Part shown: in pieces, positions 16,689-24,954 of the stretch | Layout: each line of letters begins with the position of its first letter | Numbering within the stretch: the stretch's first letter is position 1 | Source: Rhizobium sp. CFBP 8762 | GTDB lineage: Bacteria; Pseudomonadota; Alphaproteobacteria; Rhizobiales; Rhizobiaceae | Direction: 5' to 3' | Assembly (NCBI RefSeq): GCF_014841565.1 | Contig: NZ_JACYUD010000004.1 | Location: forward strand, 1-64,000 | Length of the DNA: 64,000 bases | The notes under the pieces: model-generated | Seen by the model: only the letters and a program-made list of their open reading frames with translations | Databases searched by the model: none | Told to the model about the DNA's origin: nothing | Position numbers and translations under genes: made by a program

Positions 16689-19600
16689 CACACCCTGTGC
16701 TGCCGATTGACTGTTTTTGCCGCGATTTTGTTCAAAATCTGGACAGGATGATCAATGCGTTGGCGATCCATCTCCTTGACTTGCGCCCGGCACGAGTATC
16801 CGGTTGCCAGCAACACCAGTTCATCGTTGCCCTCGGCAATTTCACGGCGCCAACTCATATCGTACAGCTTTTCGGATATGGGCCGGTTGCGAACCTCGTG
16901 CCCAAAAGTTCCCGCCATGCCGCAGCAACCCACATCAATGGCTTGCAGCGTAACACCAAGGTGCTGAAAAACCGATTTCCATTGCGCCATGGCGGCCGGC
17001 GCGTTGGTGCGCTCGGTGCAGTGAGGCATCAGCCGATAACGGGTTGCAGTCGGATGTTGATCTACGGGCTGCAACCGGTTCAGGTTCGCTGCCAGCCATT
17101 CCTGCGGCAACAGCACCTTCGCCTGTATGGCGCGCCCGTTTAGCGTCTTGTATTCGCTGCGAAAGGTCAACGTCATGGACGGATCGATCCCCACCAACGG
17201 CACCCCCGTTTCAAACAGACGGTCGAAATAATCCGCAGTACGTTTGGCGATCCTGTTGAACCGGCCCAGATAGCCGTGGACGTGCAACGCTTTTCCATTG
17301 GTAACGGGTGCTGCAAGATAGGGCGAGAACCCCATCTTGCGGGCAAGCTCGATCGTCGCAATTGCTACCTGCGGAGTGAAATGCGCTGTGAATGTGTCTG
17401 CTACTATGATGACTGCATTTTGCCGCTCATGGGCGGACAGGCTTTCCATACGCTCTATGGTCGCGACCGTCACACCCAGTCTTGCAGCCTCCCTTTTCAA
17501 GGACACAGGCGGGATCTGCGGCAGAGCTGTAAGGCCGGCCAAGTGCAGCGCGGCTTTTCCGAAACCGGAGGTCGCCATGAGGTTGTAGAGCGGTCGCACT
17601 TTTGCCATCCATGGCAGGGTCGACTCGATAGCCGCGACGAGCGGATCTTTGAGCGGTCGCAGATACCGCCCGTGATAGACTTCAAGAAATTTGGAGCGAA
17701 ACGCCGGAACGCTGACTTTCACCGGACACTGCCCTGCGCAGGCCTTGCAGGCCAGACATGTATCCATCGCCGCCCGCACCTCATGCGAAAAGTCCTTGCG
17801 GTTTCTGGGGTCCAAACTCTGGAAAGCCCGCATCGGCCATTGCAGAATGCGCGGGGCGCGGCGCAACCGTTCGGCCTCGCGTTGCGGATCGATGCCTTTC
17901 TCTGCCAGAAGTTTCAGCCATTCCCGCATCAAGGACGCACGCCCCTTAGGCGAGTATCGTCGATCCCCGGTGGCCTTGAACGAGGGGCACATCGGGCTGG
18001 TGAGATCAAAATCGAAGCAGGCACCATTGCCGTTGCAATAAGCTGCATTGTCGAACGCCGCTCGAATATCGTTGCCGATCACCCTGTCGGTCAAGCCACG
18101 TAACGGCACCTCATCTATTTTCAGCAAAGCCTGCGTCTTCGGCGTCGCGATCTTTCCCGGATTCAGCCGGTTTTCCGGATCGAATGCGGCTTTGATATCC
18201 TGTAGGCACGGATACAACTCACCAAAAAATTTCGGAACGTATTCAGACCGCACACCTTTTCCATGCTCGCCCCACAACACCCCGCCATAGCGACGGGTCA
18301 GGCCGACAACCGCATCGGTTATACTGCGAACGGCGGCCTTATGGTCGTCGCGGGTAAGATCCAGTGCCGGTCGCACATGCAGAACGCCCGCGTCCACATG
18401 TCCGAACATACCATAAGCGATGCCGGCGCCATCCAGCAAAGCACGAAACTCGCGGATATAAGCCGCCAGATTTTCGGGCGGAACTGCCGTATCCTCGACA
18501 AATGCAACGGGCCGGACCGGTCCATCGACGCTGCCAAGCAGTCCCACCGCCCGCTTACGCATGGCCCAGATTGCCTCGGCATCCGCGTGACCACGGGCGA
18601 TCGTATATCCGGAATGGCGACCCTGCGTGCCTGTATCAAGGGCTTTGGCAACGCGGGCCAACTGTGCCTCCACCTCATCCTGCGTATCACCGATGACCTC
18701 AGCAATATTGATAGCATTCACAGTCTTTCCGGCGTCATCGGGAAAGTATTTCGCAATACCGGTCCAGATGATGTCGTTCTTGGCAAGGCTTAACACCCGT
18801 TCGTCAACTGTCTCCACGGATGCGACGTTCAGTGCTGCCAAGGAACGCGCATCTTCCAGCGCCGTGTTGAAATCAGCATAGCGAATGTTGATCAGAGCCG
18901 CATGCGCCGGGATCGGCACCAGATTCAGCTCTGCTTCGGCAATCATGGCAAGCGTACCTTCAGACCCGCACAGAATTGAATTGAGATCGAACTGTCCATC
19001 GGGCCGCCGGATATGCGCTAGATCGTACCCGGTCATGTAGCGGTTGAGGTTGGGGAAGACGGCTTTGATCCGGTCCTGCTCGGTGCGCGCAATCGTGTCC
19101 ACCACGCGGTGAATGGCGCCGATGCGGTCCGTGCGGGCCATAAGATCGCCAAGGGTCGCATCGTCGACAGGACGCGACCACCAGTCCGTCCCATCGATCA
19201 GAACGATGCGCAGCCCAAGCACATGATTGCTGGTTTTTCCGTAGAGGCACGACCCTTGCCCGCAGGCATCCGTCGATATCATGCCGCCCAGCGTGGCACG
19301 GTTCGATGTGGAAAGTTCCGGCGCAAAGAACAGGCCGTAGGGCTTCAGTGCCTGGTTCAGCTGATCCTTGACGACACCTGCTTCGACCCGTGCGACGCGG
19401 CGCACCGGGTCTATGTGCAGAATGCGCGTCATATGGCGGGAACAGTCCGCCACGACACCGCAGGTCAGTGATTGCCCGTTGGTTCCCGTTCCCCCGCCTC
19501 TGGGTGTCAATGCCATGGAAGCATGGTGCGGTTCGGACATGACCCGCGTCAAGGCTTTCAGATCGTCAACTCCTTTGGGAAAAACGACGGCCACGGGCTC

Positions 19601-19750
19601 TACCTGATAGATGGAGTTATCGGTCGCATAGACCGTGCGTGTCGACGCGTTTATCTCCACCTCCCCGGCGAAGCCTTCATCAACCAGCGTTCGGGCAAAA
19701 CCCTCCAAAAGCGGAAGGGGACGGGTCGCTGCACGCAGTCGTGGGATCAT
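16676..19750 (-). CDS. ydiJ: YdiJ-type FAD-linked D-2-hydroxyacid dehydrogenase with Fe-S and CCG domains
   Basis: A fused protein of 1,024 residues, close to enteric YdiJ (1,018). Domains in order: FAD_binding_4 (TPRGGGTGTNGQ near residue 85; ISTDACGQGS), FAD-oxidase C-terminal region (GMFGHVDAGVLHVRP; WGEHGKGVRSEYVP), a region with CNGNGACFD and MCPSFKATGDRRYSPKGRA, a 4Fe-4S centre CLACKACAGQCPVKV, and the C-terminal CCG block VGCCGMAGTFGHE. Members oxidise D-lactate or D-2-hydroxyglutarate and pass electrons to the respiratory chain. I chose ATG 19750 (MIPRLRAAT); upstream codons do not look conserved. It diverges from the SDR pair and precedes gntR. Confidence 0.88.
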   Translation of the reverse strand: MIPRLRAATRPLPLLEGFARTLVDEGFAGEVEINASTRTVYATDNSIYQVEPVAVVFPKGVDDLKALTRVMSEPHHASMALTPRGGGTGTNGQSLTCGVVADCSRHMTRILHIDPVRRVARVEAGVVKDQLNQALKPYGLFFAPELSTSNRATLGGMISTDACGQGSCLYGKTSNHVLGLRIVLIDGTDWWSRPVDDATLGDLMARTDRIGAIHRVVDTIARTEQDRIKAVFPNLNRYMTGYDLAHIRRPDGQFDLNSILCGSEGTLAMIAEAELNLVPIPAHAALINIRYADFNTALEDARSLAALNVASVETVDERVLSLAKNDIIWTGIAKYFPDDAGKTVNAINIAEVIGDTQDEVEAQLARVAKALDTGTQGRHSGYTIARGHADAEAIWAMRKRAVGLLGSVDGPVRPVAFVEDTAVPPENLAAYIREFRALLDGAGIAYGMFGHVDAGVLHVRPALDLTRDDHKAAVRSITDAVVGLTRRYGGVLWGEHGKGVRSEYVPKFFGELYPCLQDIKAAFDPENRLNPGKIATPKTQALLKIDEVPLRGLTDRVIGNDIRAAFDNAAYCNGNGACFDFDLTSPMCPSFKATGDRRYSPKGRASLMREWLKLLAEKGIDPQREAERLRRAPRILQWPMRAFQSLDPRNRKDFSHEVRAAMDTCLACKACAGQCPVKVSVPAFRSKFLEVYHGRYLRPLKDPLVAAIESTLPWMAKVRPLYNLMATSGFGKAALHLAGLTALPQIPPVSLKREAARLGVTVATIERMESLSAHERQNAVIIVADTFTAHFTPQVAIATIELARKMGFSPYLAAPVTNGKALHVHGYLGRFNRIAKRTADYFDRLFETGVPLVGIDPSMTLTFRSEYKTLNGRAIQAKVLLPQEWLAANLNRLQPVDQHPTATRYRLMPHCTERTNAPAAMAQWKSVFQHLGVTLQAIDVGCCGMAGTFGHEVRNRPISEKLYDMSWRREIAEGNDELVLLATGYSCRAQVKEMDRQRIDHPVQILNKIAAKTVNRQHRVWNDM

Positions 19751-19784
19751 GTGAAAACCGTCAGAAAATGCTTGAGCCAAAGAA

Positions 19785-19812
19785 AAGTTTACATATAAGT
19801 GATAACATACAG
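19785..19812. promoter_or_regulatory. Candidate operator between ydiJ and the SDR pair
   Basis: The plus strand reads ACATATAAGTGATAACATAC. The reverse strand contains CACTTATATG, the same ten bases as in the hyuA operator. The gap between the divergent starts is only about 100 bases, so one site could serve both directions. Symmetry is weaker than at the hyuA site. Confidence 0.35.
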
Positions 19813-19849
19813 ATTTTCGTGACAACAGAAAAAACGTTGAGGGTGAACC

Positions 19850-20614
19850 ATGAAGAATTAAACTGTCATCATTGTGGGGGGCGCCTCTGGCTTGGGGTTA
19901 ACCACTGCCAAGCTGATGATGTCGCATGGCGCAAGCAGGATCGGGTTGATCGATCGCAATGAGGAGTTGCTCGCCGCAGCGTCGCGCACTCTCGCGGACC
20001 TTGGGGCCGAGGTTGCGGTAGCCGTGGCGGATATTTCCCGAGCGGAAACCGCCCATGGCGGCTTTCAACAGATTGCCGAAAAACTGGGCCGGATCCACGT
20101 TCTGGTCAACAGCGCAGCCATCTATCCGCGCCGTCCCATTCTGGAGATCACGGACGAGGACTGGGATCTGGAAAATGCTATCAACGTTAAAGGCACCTAC
20201 CATATGATGGTAGCTGCCGTGAACCATATGCGGCACTATGTCGATCTTGCACGTAATGACAGGCCGAATGTGACGGGGCGTATTGTCAATGTGACGTCCG
20301 TCGACGCTTTCAAGGCACACCCGCAAAACGCGCATTACGCGGCGACGAAAGCAGCTGTCGTTAGCCTTACCAAATCCTTTGCTCAGGAAGTGGCCAAGGA
20401 TCAGATTTTGGTCAATTCCGTTGCGCCCGCCGGTTTTGCAACCGATCGCGCCAAGGAACTGGGCTTTCTGCCGGAACTGGCGAAAGCCAGCGCGCTTGGT
20501 CGAGCTGCAGAACCAGTGGAAATGGCAGAATGGATCGTGATGATGGCATCGAGCCGCAACACCTATGCAACAGGTGAAAACGTCGTCGTCAGTGGAGGTT
20601 ATATCTATGTTTGA
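19850..20614 (+). pseudogene. Short-chain dehydrogenase with an in-frame stop at codon 4
   Basis: The frame ATG-AAG-AAT-TAA-ACT-GTC-ATC-ATT then runs open to 20614. The ATG has GAGG seven bases upstream and is plainly the ancestral start. Reading through gives [13 protein letters not shown] (first strand and Gly-rich loop), [19 protein letters not shown] and YAATKAAVV (catalytic Tyr and Lys), a full classical SDR of about 254 residues. A single T-to-A change at 19859 would restore codon 4 to AAA. A GTG at 19874 could start 246 residues but has no ribosome site and lacks the first strand. The gene is either newly broken, read through, or the base is a sequencing error. Confidence 0.7.
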
Positions 20615-21350
20615 TACCTACCGCGTTGCTGTGGTTACCGGCGCGACGAGCGGCATCGGAAGGGCAACGGTTGAGGCATTGCGTGAGCGTGGGTTGACTG
20701 TATATGCCGTCGGCCGCAACGAAACTGTCCTGCACGAATTGCAGCAGGCAAGTGGCGCGATTTCCATTCGTGCCGATGTGCGTGATGTAGCCGCTATTGC
20801 CGGTGCACTTGAGGGTGTGGAGGTGGATGTCCTTGTCAACAACGCCGGAATCTTGTCGACGCGGGCGCCGTTTCAGGACATGGACCCCTCGGAAATCGAT
20901 AGTATGATCGACATCAATCTGAAGGCGCCCATGCATTTGACCCGCGTGGTGGTGCCCGGCATGGTCGCGCGAAAGCGCGGCCATCTAATTTACATTGGCT
21001 CCAGCGGCGGGCAATCTGCCTACCCTAATATGGGTGCCTATGGCGCGTCTAAAGCAGGGCTCAGCTTGTTTTGCGATAACTTGAGATGCGACCTTTTGGG
21101 AACCTCAGTTCGGGTCAGCGAGATCGTTCCCGGCCGGGTCGAAACATCGCTTTACCGAACCTCTATACCGGGTGGGCAAGCCAAAGCTTTGTTATACGAC
21201 GGCTACAGATCGATCCAACCGGAAAACATTGCGAAAATCATTACGGATGTCATCAGCTTACCGGGCTTTGTCGACGTCTCACGACTGGAAGTGTTCCCGA
21301 CCGACCAGGCAGCCGGTGGTGGTACGATGGTAAAAGCTGACCAGAACTGA
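20607..21350 (+). CDS. Short-chain dehydrogenase/reductase (classical SDR)
   Basis: A 247-residue [20 protein letters not shown] is the NADP-binding loop, VLVNNAGIL the central strand, [25 protein letters not shown] the Ser and the YxxxK active site. The ATG at 20607 has GGAGG eight bases upstream and overlaps the previous gene by eight bases, so this gene depends on the same transcript and perhaps on coupling to the interrupted SDR. Substrate unknown; a hydroxy acid linked to YdiJ is possible. Confidence 0.85.
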   Translation: MFDTYRVAVVTGATSGIGRATVEALRERGLTVYAVGRNETVLHELQQASGAISIRADVRDVAAIAGALEGVEVDVLVNNAGILSTRAPFQDMDPSEIDSMIDINLKAPMHLTRVVVPGMVARKRGHLIYIGSSGGQSAYPNMGAYGASKAGLSLFCDNLRCDLLGTSVRVSEIVPGRVETSLYRTSIPGGQAKALLYDGYRSIQPENIAKIITDVISLPGFVDVSRLEVFPTDQAAGGGTMVKADQN

Positions 21351-21357
21351 CGTTCGG

Positions 21358-22077
21358 TCAAGTCAATCGGTCTTTGAGACGCGGGCATGTCTTGCAGTAG
21401 CCCAGGGATGGGATGAGATAACGGATGCAACAGACCCGTCGTTTCCTGACCCGCGCCCCATTCATTTCAGGGTAACGAACTGGCTCAAATAAACGGTTCG
21501 TCTCACCATTGGAAAGCTGGCGAGTTCCCAGGAACTTCCGTGCTTGCTCCACGCTGTTTTTTGCAGGGGCAGACGTCTCGCAAAAGCTGACAACGTTCTC
21601 GACGATATTGCCTGCATTGCTCCAGAGAACTTTGCGTGAAAGCCCTGAAACACGGGCGATAGCGTCAGTAACCGGGGCGATGTGGGCGTCGATCACACAG
21701 GAAAAGCGCTCTTCTGTGGTTTGAGAAGGGCTCGCATACCCGGAATGCGCCAGGCGAAAGGCTTCTGGACGACCAAGCTCGTCGAGTATGATACCGGTGT
21801 CATGGAGATCAAGCGGCAGCCGCCAGTCGAGCATCAGCGAGGCTGCGACCGAGGGAATGATCAGTTTTGAAAAATAGATTTTAGACCATTGCGAAGCAAC
21901 CGCCCGTGGTTCCGGCTGTTGATAACAGGTGGAAAAGCGGTTGAGGATTGTAGACAGACGATCAGGTTGCGTTAAGTCGGAAACTGGCTCGAAACTGCGT
22001 GTATAGTCGTTGACGACGAGCGCGGCACCCATAGGGGCAAGATCCCCGTAGAATAATCCTGCCAGTTCCGGGATCAT
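21358..22077 (-). CDS. fhuF: Ferric siderophore reductase FhuF family, [2Fe-2S]
   Basis: A 239-residue FhuF-type protein. The C-terminus carries the diagnostic cysteine pattern CC-x10-CxxC (VCCIRYLIPSLGYCKTCP), which binds an unusual 2Fe-2S cluster. The middle has LPLDLHDTGIILDELGRP, typical of the family. It reduces ferric hydroxamate siderophores in the cytoplasm to release iron. The ATG at 22077 overlaps the fhuB stop (ATGA). The open frame continues to 22905 but that part lies antiparallel-frame inside fhuB and is not gene. Confidence 0.85.
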   Translation of the reverse strand: MIPELAGLFYGDLAPMGAALVVNDYTRSFEPVSDLTQPDRLSTILNRFSTCYQQPEPRAVASQWSKIYFSKLIIPSVAASLMLDWRLPLDLHDTGIILDELGRPEAFRLAHSGYASPSQTTEERFSCVIDAHIAPVTDAIARVSGLSRKVLWSNAGNIVENVVSFCETSAPAKNSVEQARKFLGTRQLSNGETNRLFEPVRYPEMNGARVRKRRVCCIRYLIPSLGYCKTCPRLKDRLT

Positions 22078-24059
22078 CGCCGCACCATGAGCAATCCGTA
22101 GAAGCCTGCACCAATGATCATCGATACAAGCCCGGCCGGCACCTCCCAGGGAAATGCAATGTTGCGTCCGATCCAGTCGGAAAGAATAAGGAGCGTTGCG
22201 CCTATCAACGCCGCTCCGGCCAACTGCGTAACCGGTTTTCGCAAGCCGAGCAGGCGGGCAAGGTGCGGTGCAATCAGCCCTGCAAAGCTTAAAGGCCCGA
22301 CGATCATTGTTGCTGTCCCCGTCAGCCCGGCGGTCATAATCAGCATTGTCAAACGCGCCTTTGCGGGCGGCACCCCGACCGAAATGGCAGCCGAAGCGCC
22401 GAGCGGAACGATCGCCAGCCATCGACGCGTCGAAGGCAGGAGTGTCAGAAACACAAGAAGCGCCCCAATGGCGACGACAGCGTCTTTGTCTCGCACCGAA
22501 TAGGTCGATCCAGACATCCAGCCCAGCACTCGCGTAACGCGGATGTCGCCGAACAGTACCGAGATCGAGATGACCGAGCCGGCCAATGCCGTAACGGCCA
22601 CGCCATTCAGCAGCAGTTTTTCCGTCATGAAGGCCGAGCGCCTTGCCATTCGTATGGTGAAGGCAAGGAACAATAGACAGCCCAGCGTCGCGAGAAGCAT
22701 GGTCTGGGTACGCCCGAGGGGCGGCAGCAGAAAGACGACGGGGATCATCAGCAACGCAGCGCCGGATGAAACGCCCAAAAGCTCTGGACTGGCAAGCGGG
22801 TTTCCGGTCATCCGCTGCATGAGGCAACCTGCCATCGCCAACATCGCGCCAGCGCTGGCGGCCGCAGCCGTGCGTGCGAGTCGCCATTGCAAAAGCTCTA
22901 CCCAATTTGTGCCGGTTGCAATGTGCCAGCCGTCAGGAAGCCTGCCGATGCTGATGGCGGCCAGCGAAACGATGGCGAGTGCACATGTTACAGCCAGCAA
23001 ACCGGTTCGAGGACTGCGCAACGGCACCAGAAGGTGCGGCTGCCGGTGTCCGGCTGGCGTGCTTCTCATCCGATTGAGCAGCCATATCAACATAGGTGCG
23101 CCGAGGATCGCGGTTACCGCGCCAGCCGGGATTTCTATGACCCGGCCGAATGCCTGCAGGGCCTGATCGGTGACCAGCAGCAGACCTGCCGAAATCAAGG
23201 GTGCCGACAGGAGGCGATCCTTGAACCGTCGCGCGCCACATGCCTGCGACAGTCCGGCGCCTGCCAGACCAACAAAGCCGACCACACCGAGCTCAGCTAC
23301 GACGAACACGGCTGGAACCACCGCAACAAGCAGAGCGAACGCTCGCAGACGGGCAGGCGAAATCCCCAGCCCACGGGCAGAACCTTCCTCGAGCCCAAGC
23401 AGCGTCAAACCCCGGCACAGCCAGAAAGCCGATACCCAGGCAGCGATCAGACATGGCAGCAGCATAAGAGCGATGTGCCAATTGTCCTGCGCCAAAGATC
23501 CGGCCTGCCAGGCGAGAAGTTCGCCAAGCTCCTCGAAATGGGCCAGAATCAACATGGTCGTCAGCGCATCCAGGCACAGCGACAGCACCAGTCCGTTGAG
23601 GACGAGATACAACGGCGAGAAACTGCGGCGCGCCGACAGGGCAAGGACAAGCGCAATGGCCAATGCGCCACCGAGAAGGGCGGGCAATGTAAAGCCAAAT
23701 ACCAGCGATGCAGGTAGCCAAAGCATGGCAACTGCGACGCCCGCGCGTGCTCCAGAAAAAATGCCAAGCGTGCCGGGTTCGGCCAATGGGTTGCGCATCA
23801 CCTGCTGCAGGATCGTGCTGCTGAGGCCCAGTATCGATCCGCTGAGGACTGCGACGACAAACCGCGGCATCAGGCTGAAATGAACGGCAACCTCATCGAT
23901 ATTCATCGCATCCGGATCTAACAAAACCTTCCAGTCCGTTGGGGACACGTTCGCAAATCGCAGATTGAGTACAAACAGCGCGCATCCCGCGGCGATGAGC
24001 AAAACTGCAAGCAGCAGAGCCCGGTTTCCGGCCGGGCCGCCAGGTCCTGCATCAGACAT
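22074..24059 (-). CDS. fhuB: Fused double FecCD-type siderophore permease (FhuB)
   Basis: A 661-residue inner-membrane protein made of two FecCD units in tandem, the arrangement found in FhuB. Unit 1 has GSILGLSSTILQQVMRNPLAEPGTLGIFSGA-like loops and GFVGLAGAGLSQACG; unit 2 has MLAMAGCLMQRMTGNPLASPELLGVSSGA and GPLSFAGLIAPHLARLLGLR. Each unit ends with a hydrophobic pair of helices. It imports ferric hydroxamates handed over by FhuD. It overlaps fhuD by eight bases. No ATPase gene (fhuC) is present beside it. Confidence 0.9.
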   Translation of the reverse strand: MSDAGPGGPAGNRALLLAVLLIAAGCALFVLNLRFANVSPTDWKVLLDPDAMNIDEVAVHFSLMPRFVVAVLSGSILGLSSTILQQVMRNPLAEPGTLGIFSGARAGVAVAMLWLPASLVFGFTLPALLGGALAIALVLALSARRSFSPLYLVLNGLVLSLCLDALTTMLILAHFEELGELLAWQAGSLAQDNWHIALMLLPCLIAAWVSAFWLCRGLTLLGLEEGSARGLGISPARLRAFALLVAVVPAVFVVAELGVVGFVGLAGAGLSQACGARRFKDRLLSAPLISAGLLLVTDQALQAFGRVIEIPAGAVTAILGAPMLIWLLNRMRSTPAGHRQPHLLVPLRSPRTGLLAVTCALAIVSLAAISIGRLPDGWHIATGTNWVELLQWRLARTAAAASAGAMLAMAGCLMQRMTGNPLASPELLGVSSGAALLMIPVVFLLPPLGRTQTMLLATLGCLLFLAFTIRMARRSAFMTEKLLLNGVAVTALAGSVISISVLFGDIRVTRVLGWMSGSTYSVRDKDAVVAIGALLVFLTLLPSTRRWLAIVPLGASAAISVGVPPAKARLTMLIMTAGLTGTATMIVGPLSFAGLIAPHLARLLGLRKPVTQLAGAALIGATLLILSDWIGRNIAFPWEVPAGLVSMIIGAGFYGLLMVRR

Positions 24060-24954
24060 TCTTCACCCGCGCAAGACCGCTTGCCAGCTGCGTTGCCAAT
24101 CGTTCGACCGAGCGCACTCCGCCATTGGGGTAGATGACCGGCATCCTGACGACCCGACCCTCACGCACGGCTGGGAAGGCATTCCAGAGCGGGCTGTCCG
24201 CCAGACGTTCCAGGGCGCGGTCGGTCTCTGTTCCACGATCGAAATGAATGATGATGGCATCGGGCACGTCCGCCAGACGTCTCAGCGATACCGAGGCCAC
24301 ACCCGATCCGTTAACACGACCGGTAAACGCGTTGCGCAGACCGAGACGCGCGAGGGTATTGCCGATCATGCCGTTGCCGCCAAACACTGCGGCGTTGCGG
24401 CCGTCGCGCGTGAACCGACATACATAGACAGGACGGCGCAGGCCGCTCAAAGTTTCACGGGCATTTGCAATTGCCTGCTCGCAGGCCGCTATCGCGGTTT
24501 CTGCATTTTTTTGCCTGCCTAGCAGATCTGCAAGCTGCCGCAGCAAGGACTGGACGAAGGCGACTGCGGGCATGTTTTTCGGAAAGACGGCGAGCGGCAG
24601 CACGTCGGTAATCCCATTCAAATTGTCGAGACCGCTGGTTTGCCAGTCGGCCATCAATAACAGGTCCGGCTTCAGGATTTGAAGATATTCGAGGCTGGGC
24701 TCATTCAATGGCCCGATATCGGCGACCTTGTCTGACAGCACCGGTTCGGCCACCAGCCGCCGGTACAGGGGTATGTTGGCAATGGCGACGGGTTGAATAC
24801 CGAGAGTCAGGAGCAGTTCGGTCAATAGCAGATCCATGCTCACGATACGCTGCGGTGTCGCCGCCTGGGCAATACCGGGCCACGCAAGCAGAACGGGGGC
24901 GGCCAAAGCCGCCCCGATGAACTTTCGCCTGTCGAGAAGTTGCGTTCCTACCAT
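24052..24954 (-). CDS. fhuD: Ferric siderophore-binding periplasmic protein (FhuD type)
   Basis: A protein of about 300 residues. A Tat-type leader is visible (LLDRRKFIGAALAAPVLLA...GIAQA). The mature part has RIVSMDLLLTELLLTLGIQPVAI and LNEPSLEYLQILKPDLLLM, characteristic of the helical-backbone type III binding fold. I chose ATG 24954, which overlaps the receptor stop by seven bases; upstream codons in frame encode no leader. It carries ferric siderophore from the outer membrane receptor to FhuB. Confidence 0.88.
   Translation of the reverse strand: MVGTQLLDRRKFIGAALAAPVLLAWPGIAQAATPQRIVSMDLLLTELLLTLGIQPVAIANIPLYRRLVAEPVLSDKVADIGPLNEPSLEYLQILKPDLLLMADWQTSGLDNLNGITDVLPLAVFPKNMPAVAFVQSLLRQLADLLGRQKNAETAIAACEQAIANARETLSGLRRPVYVCRFTRDGRNAAVFGGNGMIGNTLARLGLRNAFTGRVNGSGVASVSLRRLADVPDAIIIHFDRGTETDRALERLADSPLWNAFPAVREGRVVRMPVIYPNGGVRSVERLATQLASGLARVKNV

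Noticed and set aside
22078-22905. Upstream extension of FhuF to 515 codons
   Set aside because: The added part is a shadow of fhuB; FhuF proteins are about 240-260 residues.
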